Shown here: positions 43,053 to 53,200 of the stretch, piece after piece
Numbering within the stretch: position 1 is the first letter of the stretch
Layout of the letters: every line of letters starts with the position of its first letter
Origin: Mucilaginibacter pankratovii
GTDB lineage: Bacteria > Bacteroidota > Bacteroidia > Sphingobacteriales > Sphingobacteriaceae
Direction: 5' to 3'
DNA: 64,000 bases
Assembly: GCF_014773265.1 (NCBI RefSeq)
Contig: NZ_JACWMY010000009.1
Span: 245,292 to 309,291 of the forward strand
Made by a program: the position numbers and the translations under genes
Notes under the pieces: model-generated
The model's input: only the letters and a program-made list of their open reading frames with translations
Databases searched by the model: none
Told to the model about the DNA's origin: nothing

Positions 43053-46000
43053 ATGTCCAACAAACAGGTCTTTCAGGCTGATAACCCCGGCAGGTGGAAC
43101 CGCTTTAAATGGCTTAGCCGCATCATATTAATCGTGTTTATTTTTGGTGTAGTAGCAGCAGCTATAACGGTTACTTCTACCGAATACCCTATACTACCCA
43201 ACCTCGACCCGGCCCCTAAAAAGATCTCAAAGGAGGACCTGGAGGCGTTAAAAAAATCAAAACGGTATAAAGATTTTAAGGTAGAGAAAGCGGTTATTGA
43301 GCAAATTGCCCGCGCCCGCCACCAGCACCAGCTTAAACACCCCAATAATAGCAACCGAATAAATGCGGCCTTTTACCGGCCATGGGAACCACAGGCCTAT
43401 AATTCACTCTTGCTTTATATGAACCGGCTGGATATGGTGGTTACCGAAGGTTTTTCCTTCAGCCAAAAAGCAGATACCCTTAAAGCTGTATTAGATACCG
43501 GCCTCATCAACCTCAATAAAAAATATAAAAAGCAAATACTGGTTACGCTTTCCAACTACGATAACATCAAAGGTGGTTATGATGTGGAAGAAGTGGAGCA
43601 CATCTTCGCCAATAAAAAGCTGCGTACCGCATTTATCAGCAGTATTGTGGCTAAGCTTAAGCGCTACAATTTCCAGGGGGTGAATGTGGATCTGGATGAC
43701 GTGAAAAACCGCAACAGCAAAAACTACATCGCTTTCCAAAACGAACTGTACGCTATCCTGCATGCCAATGGCTTGCTGGTTACCCAAAACGTAGTACCCG
43801 AGGATGAGGAGTACGACCTGAAACGCCTGCAGCACGTAAACGATTTTGTGTTTGTGATGGCGATAGACCAGCATTACGATGGCAGCAACTCGGGCGAGAT
43901 AAGTAACCAGCACTGGGCCGAAGAGATCCTGGATGAGGTGTGCTCCATCATCCCCAGCGAAAAGGTGATCTTCACTATCGCCGCCGGCGGCTACGATTGG
44001 CCGGAGAACAGCATAGGCGTATCTGCCGGTTACCAGCAGGCCATCAGTACTGCGGTGCAAAAAAAGAGTAAGATCGTTTTCGACCCGGTATCTGCCAACC
44101 TGCATTACAATTATTTAGGTAACGATGGGTTTAACCACATTGTGTATTTTACCGATGCAGTTACCAATTTCAATATCATCCGCATGGCCGATGACTGGTC
44201 TACCGGTGGCGTTGCGCTGTGGCGCCTCGGTGCCGAAGACCCGCGCCTTTGGTCGTTCTTCCAAAAAAATCTTTCTATCGATTCGCTTAATAAAACGGGG
44301 ATCGACATCAGGCATTTCAACACCGTTGGCTTAAATGATAAGATAGATTATGCCGGCGAAGGCGGTGAGGTGCTGGATCTGATCACCACGCCAGATACCG
44401 GTAAAATTGATGTGAAGATGGATCCCAAAAACTTCACCATCACCAATCAAACCTATATTAAGCTGCCTACCAAATACGTTATCCGCAGGTACGGGCTTAA
44501 ACCGGGTAAAGTGGTATTAACTTTTGATGACGGCCCCGACCCGGATTTCACCCCGCGTATTTTGGATATCCTGAAACGTGAGAAAGTACCGGCATCCTTC
44601 TTTATTGTCGGCTCGATGGCTGAGAAGAACATCCCTATCCTGAAACGTATTTATGATGAAGGGTATGAGATAGGCAACCACACCTTCTTCCACCCTGATA
44701 TTTCTACCATCAGTATCGAGCGGGTAAACCTGGAGTTGAATGCTACCCGCAAGCTGATAGAATCGGTTACAGGGCGCAGCACCATCCTGTTCCGCCCGCC
44801 ATTTAATGCCGATGCCGAGCCGCAAACTTTGGCAGAAGTTATCCCCGTGGCCGAAAGCCGGAGGCAAAGCTATATCACCATCGGCGAATCGATAGACCCA
44901 TGGGATTGGCAGCCCGGCGTAACCGCCGATAGCATCATTGCCCGCACCATCAGGCAAAAAGATAACGGCTCGATGATATTGCTGCACGATGCGGGCGGCG
45001 ATACCCGCGAGGAAACCGTGAAAGCATTGCCTGCCATTATCCATTATTTTAAAAGCCACGGTTACCAGTTTACCACCATTGCCGATGTGCTGGATAAAAC
45101 TAAGGACGACCTGATGCCCATGCCAACCTCGGATGATAAAACCGTGTGGGGCAGGTTTTACGATGTAGTGATCGTAGGGTTTTTCCTGGGGAATAAATTC
45201 ATTTTCTACCTGTTCCTGTCGGCGATATTCCTGGCTATCGGTCGCATTATCCTGATAGGCATCCTGGCGGTAAAGCAATTTTTTGAAGACAAGAAAGAAA
45301 GGGTGGCACCAACTGCCGAGCTACCCCCGGTAAGCATTATTGTCCCCGCTTATAACGAAGAGGTAACCGCGGCGGCCACTATTGATAGCCTGTTAAAACT
45401 GGAGTATCCCAATTTTGAGGTGATATTTGTAGACGATGGATCGAAAGATAACACCTTTGAGGTGGTAAAAGCGGCCTATGAGAACCATCCTTTGGTGCGG
45501 GTTTTAACCAAGCCGAATGGTGGTAAGGCATCTGCGCTTAACTTTGGTATATCGCATGCTAATTACGATTATGTGGTTTGCATAGATGCCGATACCCAGC
45601 TCCGCAGCGATGCTATTTACCAGCTGATGGTGTATTTTACCGATGAGGAGATCGGGGCGGTTGCCGGTACCGTTAAGGTGGCCAACGAAACCAATATCAT
45701 CACCCGCTGGCAGTCGATAGAATATATCACCGCCCAAAATATGGATCGGCGTGCGTTCGACCTTATTAACAGCATAACGGTTGTCCCGGGTGCTATTGGG
45801 GCGTTTAGTAAAAAGGCAATATTCGAGGCCGGTGGCTTTACGTACGATACCCTGGCCGAAGATTGCGACCTAACGATGCGTATCCTCAAATTAGGCTATA
45901 TTGTGAGGAACAGCGCCGAGGCTGTGGCCTATACCGAAGCGCCCGAAACGCTGAACATGTTGCTTAAGCAACGCTTCCGCTGGAGCTTCGGGGTGATCCA

Positions 46001-46424
46001 AAGTTTCTGGAAGAACCGCGACGCGCTCTTCAATAAAAAGTATAAATTCTTTGGGATGGTAGGGATGCCAAATATCCTCATCTTCCAGATAGTGCTGCCA
46101 TTGTTCTCGCCCCTGGCCGATCTGATGATGATCTTCGGCTTACTGGGAGATAAGCCCGAGAAGATACTGATCTACTACGTGCTTTTTGTTTTGGTAGATT
46201 TCCTGGTGGCAATTATCGCCTTTAAAATGGAGAAGGAAAGCTATAGAAAGCTTATTTACATTATCCCGCAGCGTTTTATCTGGCGCCAGCTGATGTATTA
46301 TATCCTGTTTAAAGCTATCCGTAAAGCGCTCAAAGGCGAGTTAAGCGGATGGGGCGTGCTAAAACGTACCGGTAATAGCACGTTCAAAAAAGAGGATTTG
46401 GTAGGCGAGGAGCCGCTCGAGTAG
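43053..46424 (+). CDS. GH18-like / NodB deacetylase / GT2 synthase fusion
   Basis: A 1123-residue three-part membrane protein. After an N-terminal helix (about 22-42), residues about 105-420 resemble glycoside hydrolase family 18, but the catalytic DxxDxDxE is changed to QGVNVDLDD. Residues about 475-685 are a NodB polysaccharide deacetylase: LTFDDGPDPDF, GNHTFFHPD, FRPPFNAD, MILLHDAGG. Two helices (about 710-755) follow, then a GT2 synthase with VDDGSKDNT, CIDADTQL, EDCDLTMRI and KQRFRW, and C-terminal helices. The set mirrors PgaB plus PgaC of poly-N-acetylglucosamine export in one chain. Likely polymerises an N-acetylhexosamine glycan and modifies it outside. Confidence 0.9.
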   Translation: MSNKQVFQADNPGRWNRFKWLSRIILIVFIFGVVAAAITVTSTEYPILPNLDPAPKKISKEDLEALKKSKRYKDFKVEKAVIEQIARARHQHQLKHPNNSNRINAAFYRPWEPQAYNSLLLYMNRLDMVVTEGFSFSQKADTLKAVLDTGLINLNKKYKKQILVTLSNYDNIKGGYDVEEVEHIFANKKLRTAFISSIVAKLKRYNFQGVNVDLDDVKNRNSKNYIAFQNELYAILHANGLLVTQNVVPEDEEYDLKRLQHVNDFVFVMAIDQHYDGSNSGEISNQHWAEEILDEVCSIIPSEKVIFTIAAGGYDWPENSIGVSAGYQQAISTAVQKKSKIVFDPVSANLHYNYLGNDGFNHIVYFTDAVTNFNIIRMADDWSTGGVALWRLGAEDPRLWSFFQKNLSIDSLNKTGIDIRHFNTVGLNDKIDYAGEGGEVLDLITTPDTGKIDVKMDPKNFTITNQTYIKLPTKYVIRRYGLKPGKVVLTFDDGPDPDFTPRILDILKREKVPASFFIVGSMAEKNIPILKRIYDEGYEIGNHTFFHPDISTISIERVNLELNATRKLIESVTGRSTILFRPPFNADAEPQTLAEVIPVAESRRQSYITIGESIDPWDWQPGVTADSIIARTIRQKDNGSMILLHDAGGDTREETVKALPAIIHYFKSHGYQFTTIADVLDKTKDDLMPMPTSDDKTVWGRFYDVVIVGFFLGNKFIFYLFLSAIFLAIGRIILIGILAVKQFFEDKKERVAPTAELPPVSIIVPAYNEEVTAAATIDSLLKLEYPNFEVIFVDDGSKDNTFEVVKAAYENHPLVRVLTKPNGGKASALNFGISHANYDYVVCIDADTQLRSDAIYQLMVYFTDEEIGAVAGTVKVANETNIITRWQSIEYITAQNMDRRAFDLINSITVVPGAIGAFSKKAIFEAGGFTYDTLAEDCDLTMRILKLGYIVRNSAEAVAYTEAPETLNMLLKQRFRWSFGVIQSFWKNRDALFNKKYKFFGMVGMPNILIFQIVLPLFSPLADLMMIFGLLGDKPEKILIYYVLFVLVDFLVAIIAFKMEKESYRKLIYIIPQRFIWRQLMYYILFKAIRKALKGELSGWGVLKRTGNSTFKKEDLVGEEPLE

Positions 46425-46466
46425 ACGTGCAGATGAGCAAATTTCAGATGTGCAAATTTACCACAG

Positions 46467-46561
46467 CGTCATTGCGAGGAACGAAGCAATCTCCCGATAA
46501 GCAGGTCGCTTTGCATAGCCGCTTGTCCTAAGTAGAGATTGCTTCGTTCCTCGCAATGACG
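46467..46561. repeat. REP-like repeat with perfect 27-bp inverted ends
   Basis: The arms at 46467-46493 (starting CGTCATTGCGAGGAACGAAG) and 46535-46561 (ending TTCCTCGCAATGACG) are exact reverse complements over 27 bases, with a spacer of about 41 bases. It lies between convergent genes and belongs with the element at 781-903. Confidence 0.85.
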
Positions 46562-46581
46562 TTGTGAAGAGTGTCTGCACA

Positions 46582-47064
46582 TTAAACTCGTTCTATCAAA
46601 CAAACCGCGTAAGCAACCACGCCTTCTTCTCTACCGATAAAACCCAGCGTTTCGTTGGTGGTAGCTTTGATGGAAATATCATCCACATCAATTCCGGCTG
46701 CTTTGGCAATATTAGCCTGCATGGTTGGGATGTGAGGGTTTATTTTGGGTGCTTCCAGGCATACCATAGCATCTATATTGCCTATCTGCCAGTTTTTTTC
46801 GGCGAGCAGGGCTACCACGTGCTGTAGTAAAATTAAACTGCTGATGCCTTTCCAGCGGTCATCTTTATTAGAAAAATGGAAACCGATGTCGCGCAGGTTA
46901 GCCGCGCCTAATAGGGCATCGCAAATAGCGTGCAGTAATACGTCCGCATCCGAGTGGCCAAAGGCGCCACTGGTATGTTCCAGGTCTACACCGCCCAAAA
47001 TAAAGGGGTGCTGCTGTTTTAATTGATGGACGTCAAATCCAAAACCAACTTTTATTTTAGCCAT
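46582..47064 (-). CDS. ispF: 2-C-methyl-D-erythritol 2,4-cyclodiphosphate synthase
   Basis: A 160-residue IspF, the enzyme of the non-mevalonate isoprenoid pathway that forms the cyclodiphosphate and releases CMP. GFGFDVHQL gives the zinc ligands Asp11 and His13, and GAFGHSDADVLLHAICDALLGA is the family signature with the third ligand histidine. DIGFHFSNKD and IKATTNETLGFIGREEG complete the active site. Normal length. Its start codon lies at the stop of porV, so it is probably expressed from the porV promoter. Confidence 0.97.
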   Translation of the reverse strand: MAKIKVGFGFDVHQLKQQHPFILGGVDLEHTSGAFGHSDADVLLHAICDALLGAANLRDIGFHFSNKDDRWKGISSLILLQHVVALLAEKNWQIGNIDAMVCLEAPKINPHIPTMQANIAKAAGIDVDDISIKATTNETLGFIGREEGVVAYAVCLIERV

Positions 47065-48236
47065 TATTGTTTTAGCGTGCTATTGCCCGTGCCGCCAAAG
47101 CTTGCCGATAAGGTGAAGCGCAGGGTATTGGCCAGGGGGCTGTTTTGCTGGCTGGCTGCCAGGTAAGAAAAATCGAAATTAAAGATCTGATATTTTAAAC
47201 CAACCCCAAAGGTAGCATAGTGCCTGTTGCCTTTGTTTGGGTTCTCGTAAAAGTATCCTGCGCGCAGGGCTATCAGGTCGTTATACCAGTATTCTACGCC
47301 GGGGGAGAAAGAAATTTCTTTCAGCTCCTCGCTAAAACCGCCGGGCGCGTCGCCAAAAGATTGAAACAATCCAGCCGGCACCGAAACATCATCATTTTTA
47401 CCGGCTGTTATATTGCCGTCGGCATCGCGGACTGGGGGAGTTGGCACTAAAAGCTTATTAATATCAAAGGTAACGGTGAACTTGCTTGCGCCATTCATAT
47501 GCCATGTGTTGGCAACGCCCAGCTTTAAATTGGTTGGTAAAAAGTACTTGGTACCACCCTCGCTGTAAGCAATTTTTGAGCCTATGTTGGAGATGTGTCC
47601 GCCAAACGCAAATACGGAGCTATCGCCGTAGTCTTTTTTGTAATATACCGATACCCCTGCAGATATGGCATTTCCCGCCTTGTTCTGAGCAGTGCTTCCG
47701 CCCGAAACGAAGGCGCCGTTGGAAAAATTTGAGTAAATGTAGCGCATCGTTAATCCCAGCGAAAGATTGTTGCCAAACTTGCGCGCAAAAGATCCATCGA
47801 TAGAGAGTTCGCTGGGTTTATAGGTGCCCTGGTCGTTCTGGTTATCGTCTATCAGTTGGATACTGCCCAAATTAAAATATCGTAGTGATGCACCAAAGGT
47901 GTTGCGGTCGTCCAGCTTGTGTGCGTAGCTTAAGTAAGCCAGGCTAACATCGGGCACCAAATGCCGCAGCCATGGGCTGTATGATAACGAGATATCGTTA
48001 TTGTTTTCCAAAAAAGCCAGCTTTGCGGGGTTCCAGTAGTTAGCATTTACATCCGGCGAAAGTGCTACACCGGCGTCACCCATTGCGCCTGAGCGCGAAT
48101 CGGGAGTAATGTTGAGGAAAGGTACCGCTGTAGATATAGCGTTGACGCTGCCGTTTGTACTTGTTTGTGCCGATGCAGCGGCAGGGATAGCCAACAAAAT
48201 ATATAGAGCAAATTTTTTAGTATAATTATACTTCAT
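47064..48236 (-). CDS. porV: type IX secretion outer-membrane protein PorV
   Basis: A 390-residue outer-membrane beta-barrel with a cleavable signal (LLAIPAAASAQ). The early part FLNITPDSRSGAMGDAGVALSPDVNANYWNPAKLAF is characteristic of PorV/LptO, the FadL-like barrel that carries type IX cargo to the PorU sortase. Length matches. The start was set at ATG 48236, three codons inside the longer open frame. It heads an operon with ispF and is divergent from gldJ, another component linked to the same machinery. It marks a cell with T9SS-dependent surface proteins. Confidence 0.93.
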   Translation of the reverse strand: MKYNYTKKFALYILLAIPAAASAQTSTNGSVNAISTAVPFLNITPDSRSGAMGDAGVALSPDVNANYWNPAKLAFLENNNDISLSYSPWLRHLVPDVSLAYLSYAHKLDDRNTFGASLRYFNLGSIQLIDDNQNDQGTYKPSELSIDGSFARKFGNNLSLGLTMRYIYSNFSNGAFVSGGSTAQNKAGNAISAGVSVYYKKDYGDSSVFAFGGHISNIGSKIAYSEGGTKYFLPTNLKLGVANTWHMNGASKFTVTFDINKLLVPTPPVRDADGNITAGKNDDVSVPAGLFQSFGDAPGGFSEELKEISFSPGVEYWYNDLIALRAGYFYENPNKGNRHYATFGVGLKYQIFNFDFSYLAASQQNSPLANTLRFTLSASFGGTGNSTLKQ

Positions 48237-48452
48237 TGCGTGCAATTTAGTTCTAATATTTAAAATAATAAAACCGGGCCATCGTTAACTTTTGAGGTTT
48301 AAACCAATAATACATCAAATTATTGTAACTCAATAATAAATAATCCGTTTAACATCGGTACGGGTACAACAGTTTTTTTAAAATGGTACCCAATAGGCTA
48401 TTTTATTATTGATTTTTATTAAATTTACCTCCAAATAGATATTTTGCAAAGT

Positions 48453-50111
48453 ATGAAAGCACTTTTTACTAATACTGCCTTAGTGTTGTTGGGTTTTGGC
48501 ACATTGCTAAGCAGCTGCAGTAAACCCGCACAATCACAAAAGACAGGGATGACTTACAACAACAGGAATAACGGTGGTTATCTGCGGTTTAAGCAAACCC
48601 ATCCAACACCTGGCCCGGGTTTGGTGCCAATTGAGGGCGGTACTTTTGTATTGGGCGGTAGCGCCGATCAGGATGTGACTTACGATTATAACAACGTGCG
48701 CCGCAGGGTTACCGTGCCATCTTTTTATATGGACGAGACCGAAGTAAGCAACCAGGACTGGCTGGATTACCTGCACTGGATAAACATTACCTTCCCTAAC
48801 GATGGCGAGTTATATTACAACGCTTTACCGGATACCCTGGTATGGCGTAAACCGCTATCGTACAACGAACCTTACGTAGAAAATTATCTGCGCCACCCGG
48901 CGTTTCAGGATTACCCGGTTGTGGGTGTTAGCTGGGACCAGGCACAGGATTATTGTATATGGCGTACCGACCGTACCAACGAAAACATCCTCCGCGAAAA
49001 CAATTACATGATGACCTGGAAAGATGCAGCAGGTGGTGGTAAAAAAGGAGCAAAACCAGCCGCAGGCGCACAAGGTGGTTTAAAAGAACCATTTAATACA
49101 GATATTTACTTAAACGGACAGATAAGAGGCGCCGGGGTTGATGGCAAGAACATGCCTAAAGATAATAACCCTAACGTGGCACCGGGTACCGCCAAAGGTG
49201 GCCCGCGCAGGCCGGTACGCTTAGAGGATGGTATTTTGAAACAAGGATACCGTTTACCATCAGAAGCTGAATGGGAATACGCTGCATTGGCGCTTGCCGG
49301 TAATACCGAATTTGAGAATATTAACGATGGTAAAATATACCCATGGAATGGCCTGGGTGTACGTTCACCAGACCGCAAAACACGGGGTTTGATCCTGGCT
49401 AACTTTAAACGCGGCGCTGGCGATAACGCGGGTGTTGGCGGTGGCCTGAATGATAAGGCGGATATTACAGCACCTGTGCGTACCTATGCGCCAAACGATT
49501 TTGGTTTGTACAACATGGCAGGCAACGTAAACGAGTGGGTTGCCGATACTTACCGCCAAACTTCGTTTGAAGAGGTGGAAGATTTTAACCCTTTCCGTGG
49601 TAACGAATTTACCAATAAACGTTTGGCAGACCCTGCTAAAGGATTATATGCTAAAGACAAATACGGCCGCCCTATTAAAGATCCGGCAAGATCTAACAAA
49701 AAATTAAAATACAGCGAAATGATAGCGCAGCAGCAAGGCCTTAATAATGGCACCGCTGCAGGCACCACGCCGGCTACCGGTGGCACTGTACCACCAACTA
49801 CACCAAACTCTATTAAATACAGCGGTAAAGCTTACAACCCCGATTTCCGTGGTGCAAGCGACTCGGTAAACACCGTGCTTTATGGTACAACTACACTGGT
49901 TAACGATCATTCTAAGATCTTTAAAGGTGGCTCGTGGAACGACCTGGCCTACTGGATGAACCCTGCAACCCGCCGTTTTATGGATGAGGATGAATCAAGT
50001 GCCGAAGTAGGTTTCCGTTGCGCCATGACCATGGTAGGTGCACCAGAGATCCATCCTGAAGGCAAGCCACACCTGCCGGTTAAAAAGGCAAAGCCTTACA
50101 AGGCAAAATAA
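48453..50111 (+). CDS. gldJ: gliding motility lipoprotein GldJ
   Basis: A 552-residue lipoprotein (signal ending TLLSSC, Cys22) with the sulfatase-modifying-factor fold. PIEGGTFVLGGSADQDV, PSFYMDETEVSNQDWLDYL, YRLPSEAEWEYAALA, NVNEWVADTYR and KGGSWNDLAYWM are the family blocks. GldJ is needed for gliding and type IX secretion in Flavobacterium; it stabilises GldK. Its position beside porV supports GldJ over GldK, which normally stands with gldLMN. Two low-complexity inserts are present (about 190-215, and a Thr/Pro/Gly-rich one at about 435-455). The ATG at 48453 is preferred to the TTG three codons earlier. Confidence 0.93.
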   Translation: MKALFTNTALVLLGFGTLLSSCSKPAQSQKTGMTYNNRNNGGYLRFKQTHPTPGPGLVPIEGGTFVLGGSADQDVTYDYNNVRRRVTVPSFYMDETEVSNQDWLDYLHWINITFPNDGELYYNALPDTLVWRKPLSYNEPYVENYLRHPAFQDYPVVGVSWDQAQDYCIWRTDRTNENILRENNYMMTWKDAAGGGKKGAKPAAGAQGGLKEPFNTDIYLNGQIRGAGVDGKNMPKDNNPNVAPGTAKGGPRRPVRLEDGILKQGYRLPSEAEWEYAALALAGNTEFENINDGKIYPWNGLGVRSPDRKTRGLILANFKRGAGDNAGVGGGLNDKADITAPVRTYAPNDFGLYNMAGNVNEWVADTYRQTSFEEVEDFNPFRGNEFTNKRLADPAKGLYAKDKYGRPIKDPARSNKKLKYSEMIAQQQGLNNGTAAGTTPATGGTVPPTTPNSIKYSGKAYNPDFRGASDSVNTVLYGTTTLVNDHSKIFKGGSWNDLAYWMNPATRRFMDEDESSAEVGFRCAMTMVGAPEIHPEGKPHLPVKKAKPYKAK

Positions 50112-50137
50112 CCCGAACCAGCTTTTTATTTTATATA

Positions 50138-50168
50138 AGCCGTTCCCCAAAAGAGGAGCGGCTTTTTT
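50138..50168 (+). terminator. Rho-independent terminator of gldJ
   Basis: GCCGTTCC (50139-50146) pairs with GGAGCGGC (50155-50162) with one G-T pair, followed by six T. It lies 27 bases after the gldJ stop. Confidence 0.88.
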
Positions 50169-50222
50169 GCAGCGGGCTGATTTAATTGGACGATAATCTA
50201 AATCGTTGTCGGATGTTTCTCA

Positions 50223-53200
50223 TTATTCCAAGAATCGATCAAAGTTTATTGTGGATTGATCAGTATCGTTTAAATTGGTATTTACGTAATTTACAAATAG
50301 TTCAAAAGATTTAGATGTTTTTTTTGAGAGTGCCTGTGAACTTTTTATTTTTTTTAGCTTAGTTAAAATATCTTTCTGACTCCATTCTACTTTAGCAAGA
50401 ATCCCCAGATATAAACTAGTGACTTCGCTGGAATTATCAGCTGATTTAAGAAACCTCTCATTTATGATATCCTTTACTTTAGGGTATTTAAGCATAAGAT
50501 CAATATTAATATCAGGCGTTAAAATGAATCCTAATGCCCACGTTGCCATTGAGTTAATACTGAGAGGCGTCGAGTCAATCCATTTTGGAAAAATTAATTT
50601 GAACAACTCATCGCGGAATTCGTCTAGAATAAATCCAGCTTCCCCCATCCATGCAATTGCCCAACAAGTTGAAAGGACATAATGCTTATCATCGGTTTTA
50701 AGGAATGAAATTAGTTTTTCGAAAATATCTCTATCTGGTTTGAATTTTTTTCTATCTAATCCACGGGTAACTATTTCCCAACTTATTGTCATCACTCCTA
50801 AAATACCCATGCAATTGACATGTTTATCTTCATTAAGTAACTGTTTTTTTAATTCTAATTGAATATCCCCTTCTTTTAGATTATTGTCGTACAAAAAGAA
50901 TTCAGATATTATAGAAGCTAAATTTATCGCATAGTGTTCATCATATTTTTCGAAAAACAATTGGATGATTTTGGCACGAAATGGATCATTGAATTTGGAA
51001 TTTAAAATCACTTCGGTTATCTCTGTGCCTGAATGTCCAACACTTTTTGCATGCCATTCTATAGCTTCGTCTAATAACTGTGGACCTATTTGAATCTCAT
51101 TTGCGATACAGTTCCCCAATAAATTAAATCCTAACACTTTTTCTTGTTCATTAGCGAAAACAAGTTTTTTTGCCTCGTCAATTAGTAGCTCGATCAAATC
51201 CTTTGAGTCTCGTTCCAGTAATACTGCGGTAATAGGTATAACTTCTTTCCAATATTGATTATTTAAATTGGGGCGTATAATATCAATTTTGTTTTTGTAG
51301 GAATCGGAACTTGGAAGATATTTTTTTACTATTGCCTTTGCTGTTAAATACTCTTGAAAACTAAGATGCAAGAATTCATAAATTTGTAAGAGACAACCTT
51401 GCTGGTCTCTTTGATGTCCAGACAATATTAATAAACTGCTTCGTGACTCAACTCTCTTGATAAAATCTGCAGGGCTGATTTTTGTGTAACCCAGAATTTC
51501 CGGCATTTGTTTCCGACACTCGATTAAACAATTTTTCAATTGTTCGTCGGTGATGGTTTGTTGCCCATTTTTAGTCATCCAATATGCTATAAAAGCTAAT
51601 TGAGGCTCTGCTTCTTCAATGTCAAGTTGATCATGACCCTCTACGTTCCAAGTTACCAGCAGTAGTTTAATCATTTCTTGATATAGCACTGTTCTTTTAG
51701 TGGGTAAATATCCAGCCCAGCGCCTAACAAATAATAACGTTGTTAATAAAAGGGGATTTTCAGCCAATACCTTTATTCGACTATCGTTAACAATTAGATT
51801 GGCAATTTTAATTGCCTCATGAATTGTGTTATTCGAGTCGTCAATGATAGCTTTGTGCCACTTAAGTGTTAATTCTTTGATTTCTATTTCGGCGAGATTG
51901 CACACCTTATATTTTTCGCAATATTTAACTAAAATTCCTGCTACTGCTCTGAAGCCTGCTTCTCGTGATGTAACTATTATATTTATTTGGGGGTATGTAG
52001 CAATAAAGGTCCTCAATTGATTTACGAAGGATATTCGATTTCGATCTTCAGAGATTTCGTCTAATCCATCTATCAATAAAAGTGCGGTTCCATTTTGAAG
52101 CGCGTGTGAAACAATTATTGAAAATGGATTTCGACAATCATTGATCTCAGCTCGTATGGGAATATTTTGTATTATATCGATAATCCCATTGTTTACTTGT
52201 TCCCCCAATTCTCTGCAGCGAATGAAAATTGGAAACCAGTTATAGTTAGGAAGATCGTCATCAATATATGGCCTTCGCTCAGGAAACGCATAGGCTATTG
52301 CAATTCTTTTAATTAATGTCGATTTTCCGCCTCCAGGTTTGGCAAGAATAGCTACTTTTTGGTTATTGCTTAATATAGATCCGATAGAGAGTTGATTTTC
52401 GGATTCAGTAGCATTGCCGGTAATATCTTTTATTTGAGCTAACTGGATTGGGACAAATATACTTTCTAATTTAACTTTGACAGAACCAGCTTCTTTATCT
52501 GTTGGTAAGCCTTCAAATTGAATCTCACCACATTCGTTTTCTAAATATTTATAATATTTTTGTTTAGTTTCCTCCATGGAGGTGTTCGTGGAGGCCACTC
52601 CTTCCGGCTGAAGTACTCGTTGTAACCCGTTGAGTAAGCCATTGTTGTTTCTATCCAATGAAATTAATTCACTAGATAACTGGTCAATCAATGGTCTTCC
52701 ATCGGCATGGACAAATGCAAAATGAGAGCATGTTTGTCCTCTGTTTTCAGAGTAATATATAACCCAAACCCATCCTTTTTCATAAGCAAATAAATCCAAA
52801 TTAGGGAATAGTTCTAGATTTTCTTTTCTAATTGGAATAGCTGAAATTGCTTTTTCAATCGGTACTACAACGCGACCGTGAATTAGCTCGTCAACAATTT
52901 TTTCAGGGCCTAAAAGGATAAGTCTGGTGTTATCAAATCCCAGCTCTTGCTCAATAGCTGTTTCTTTAAAGCCAGATAAAGAAGCAAAATAGCCAATGGG
53001 TGAAAATGACTTATGAAGTTTACTTTTCTTAATTTTTTTCTTCTCGGCGTCGAGAACTCCTATGAATTTATTTATATCGCTGCCTCCAATAGTTTCTTTT
53101 GTTGCTTTACATTCAGCTATAGCGACTTTGTTTTCTGTTCTATGAAAGGCCTGAATGTCAATTTCTCGACCAGATTGGTGAATATTTAGCCGTGGTTCAT

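Noticed and set aside
43491..44105. 204-codon frame antisense to the polysaccharide synthase
   Set aside because: Codon-bias shadow of the GH18-like region; no domain recognised.
44517..45278. 253-codon frame antisense to the NodB region
   Set aside because: The plus strand has complete deacetylase motifs; the antisense protein looks random.
48453..50111. GldK instead of GldJ
   Set aside because: No gldLMN follows and porV is adjacent, as for gldJ in Flavobacterium.
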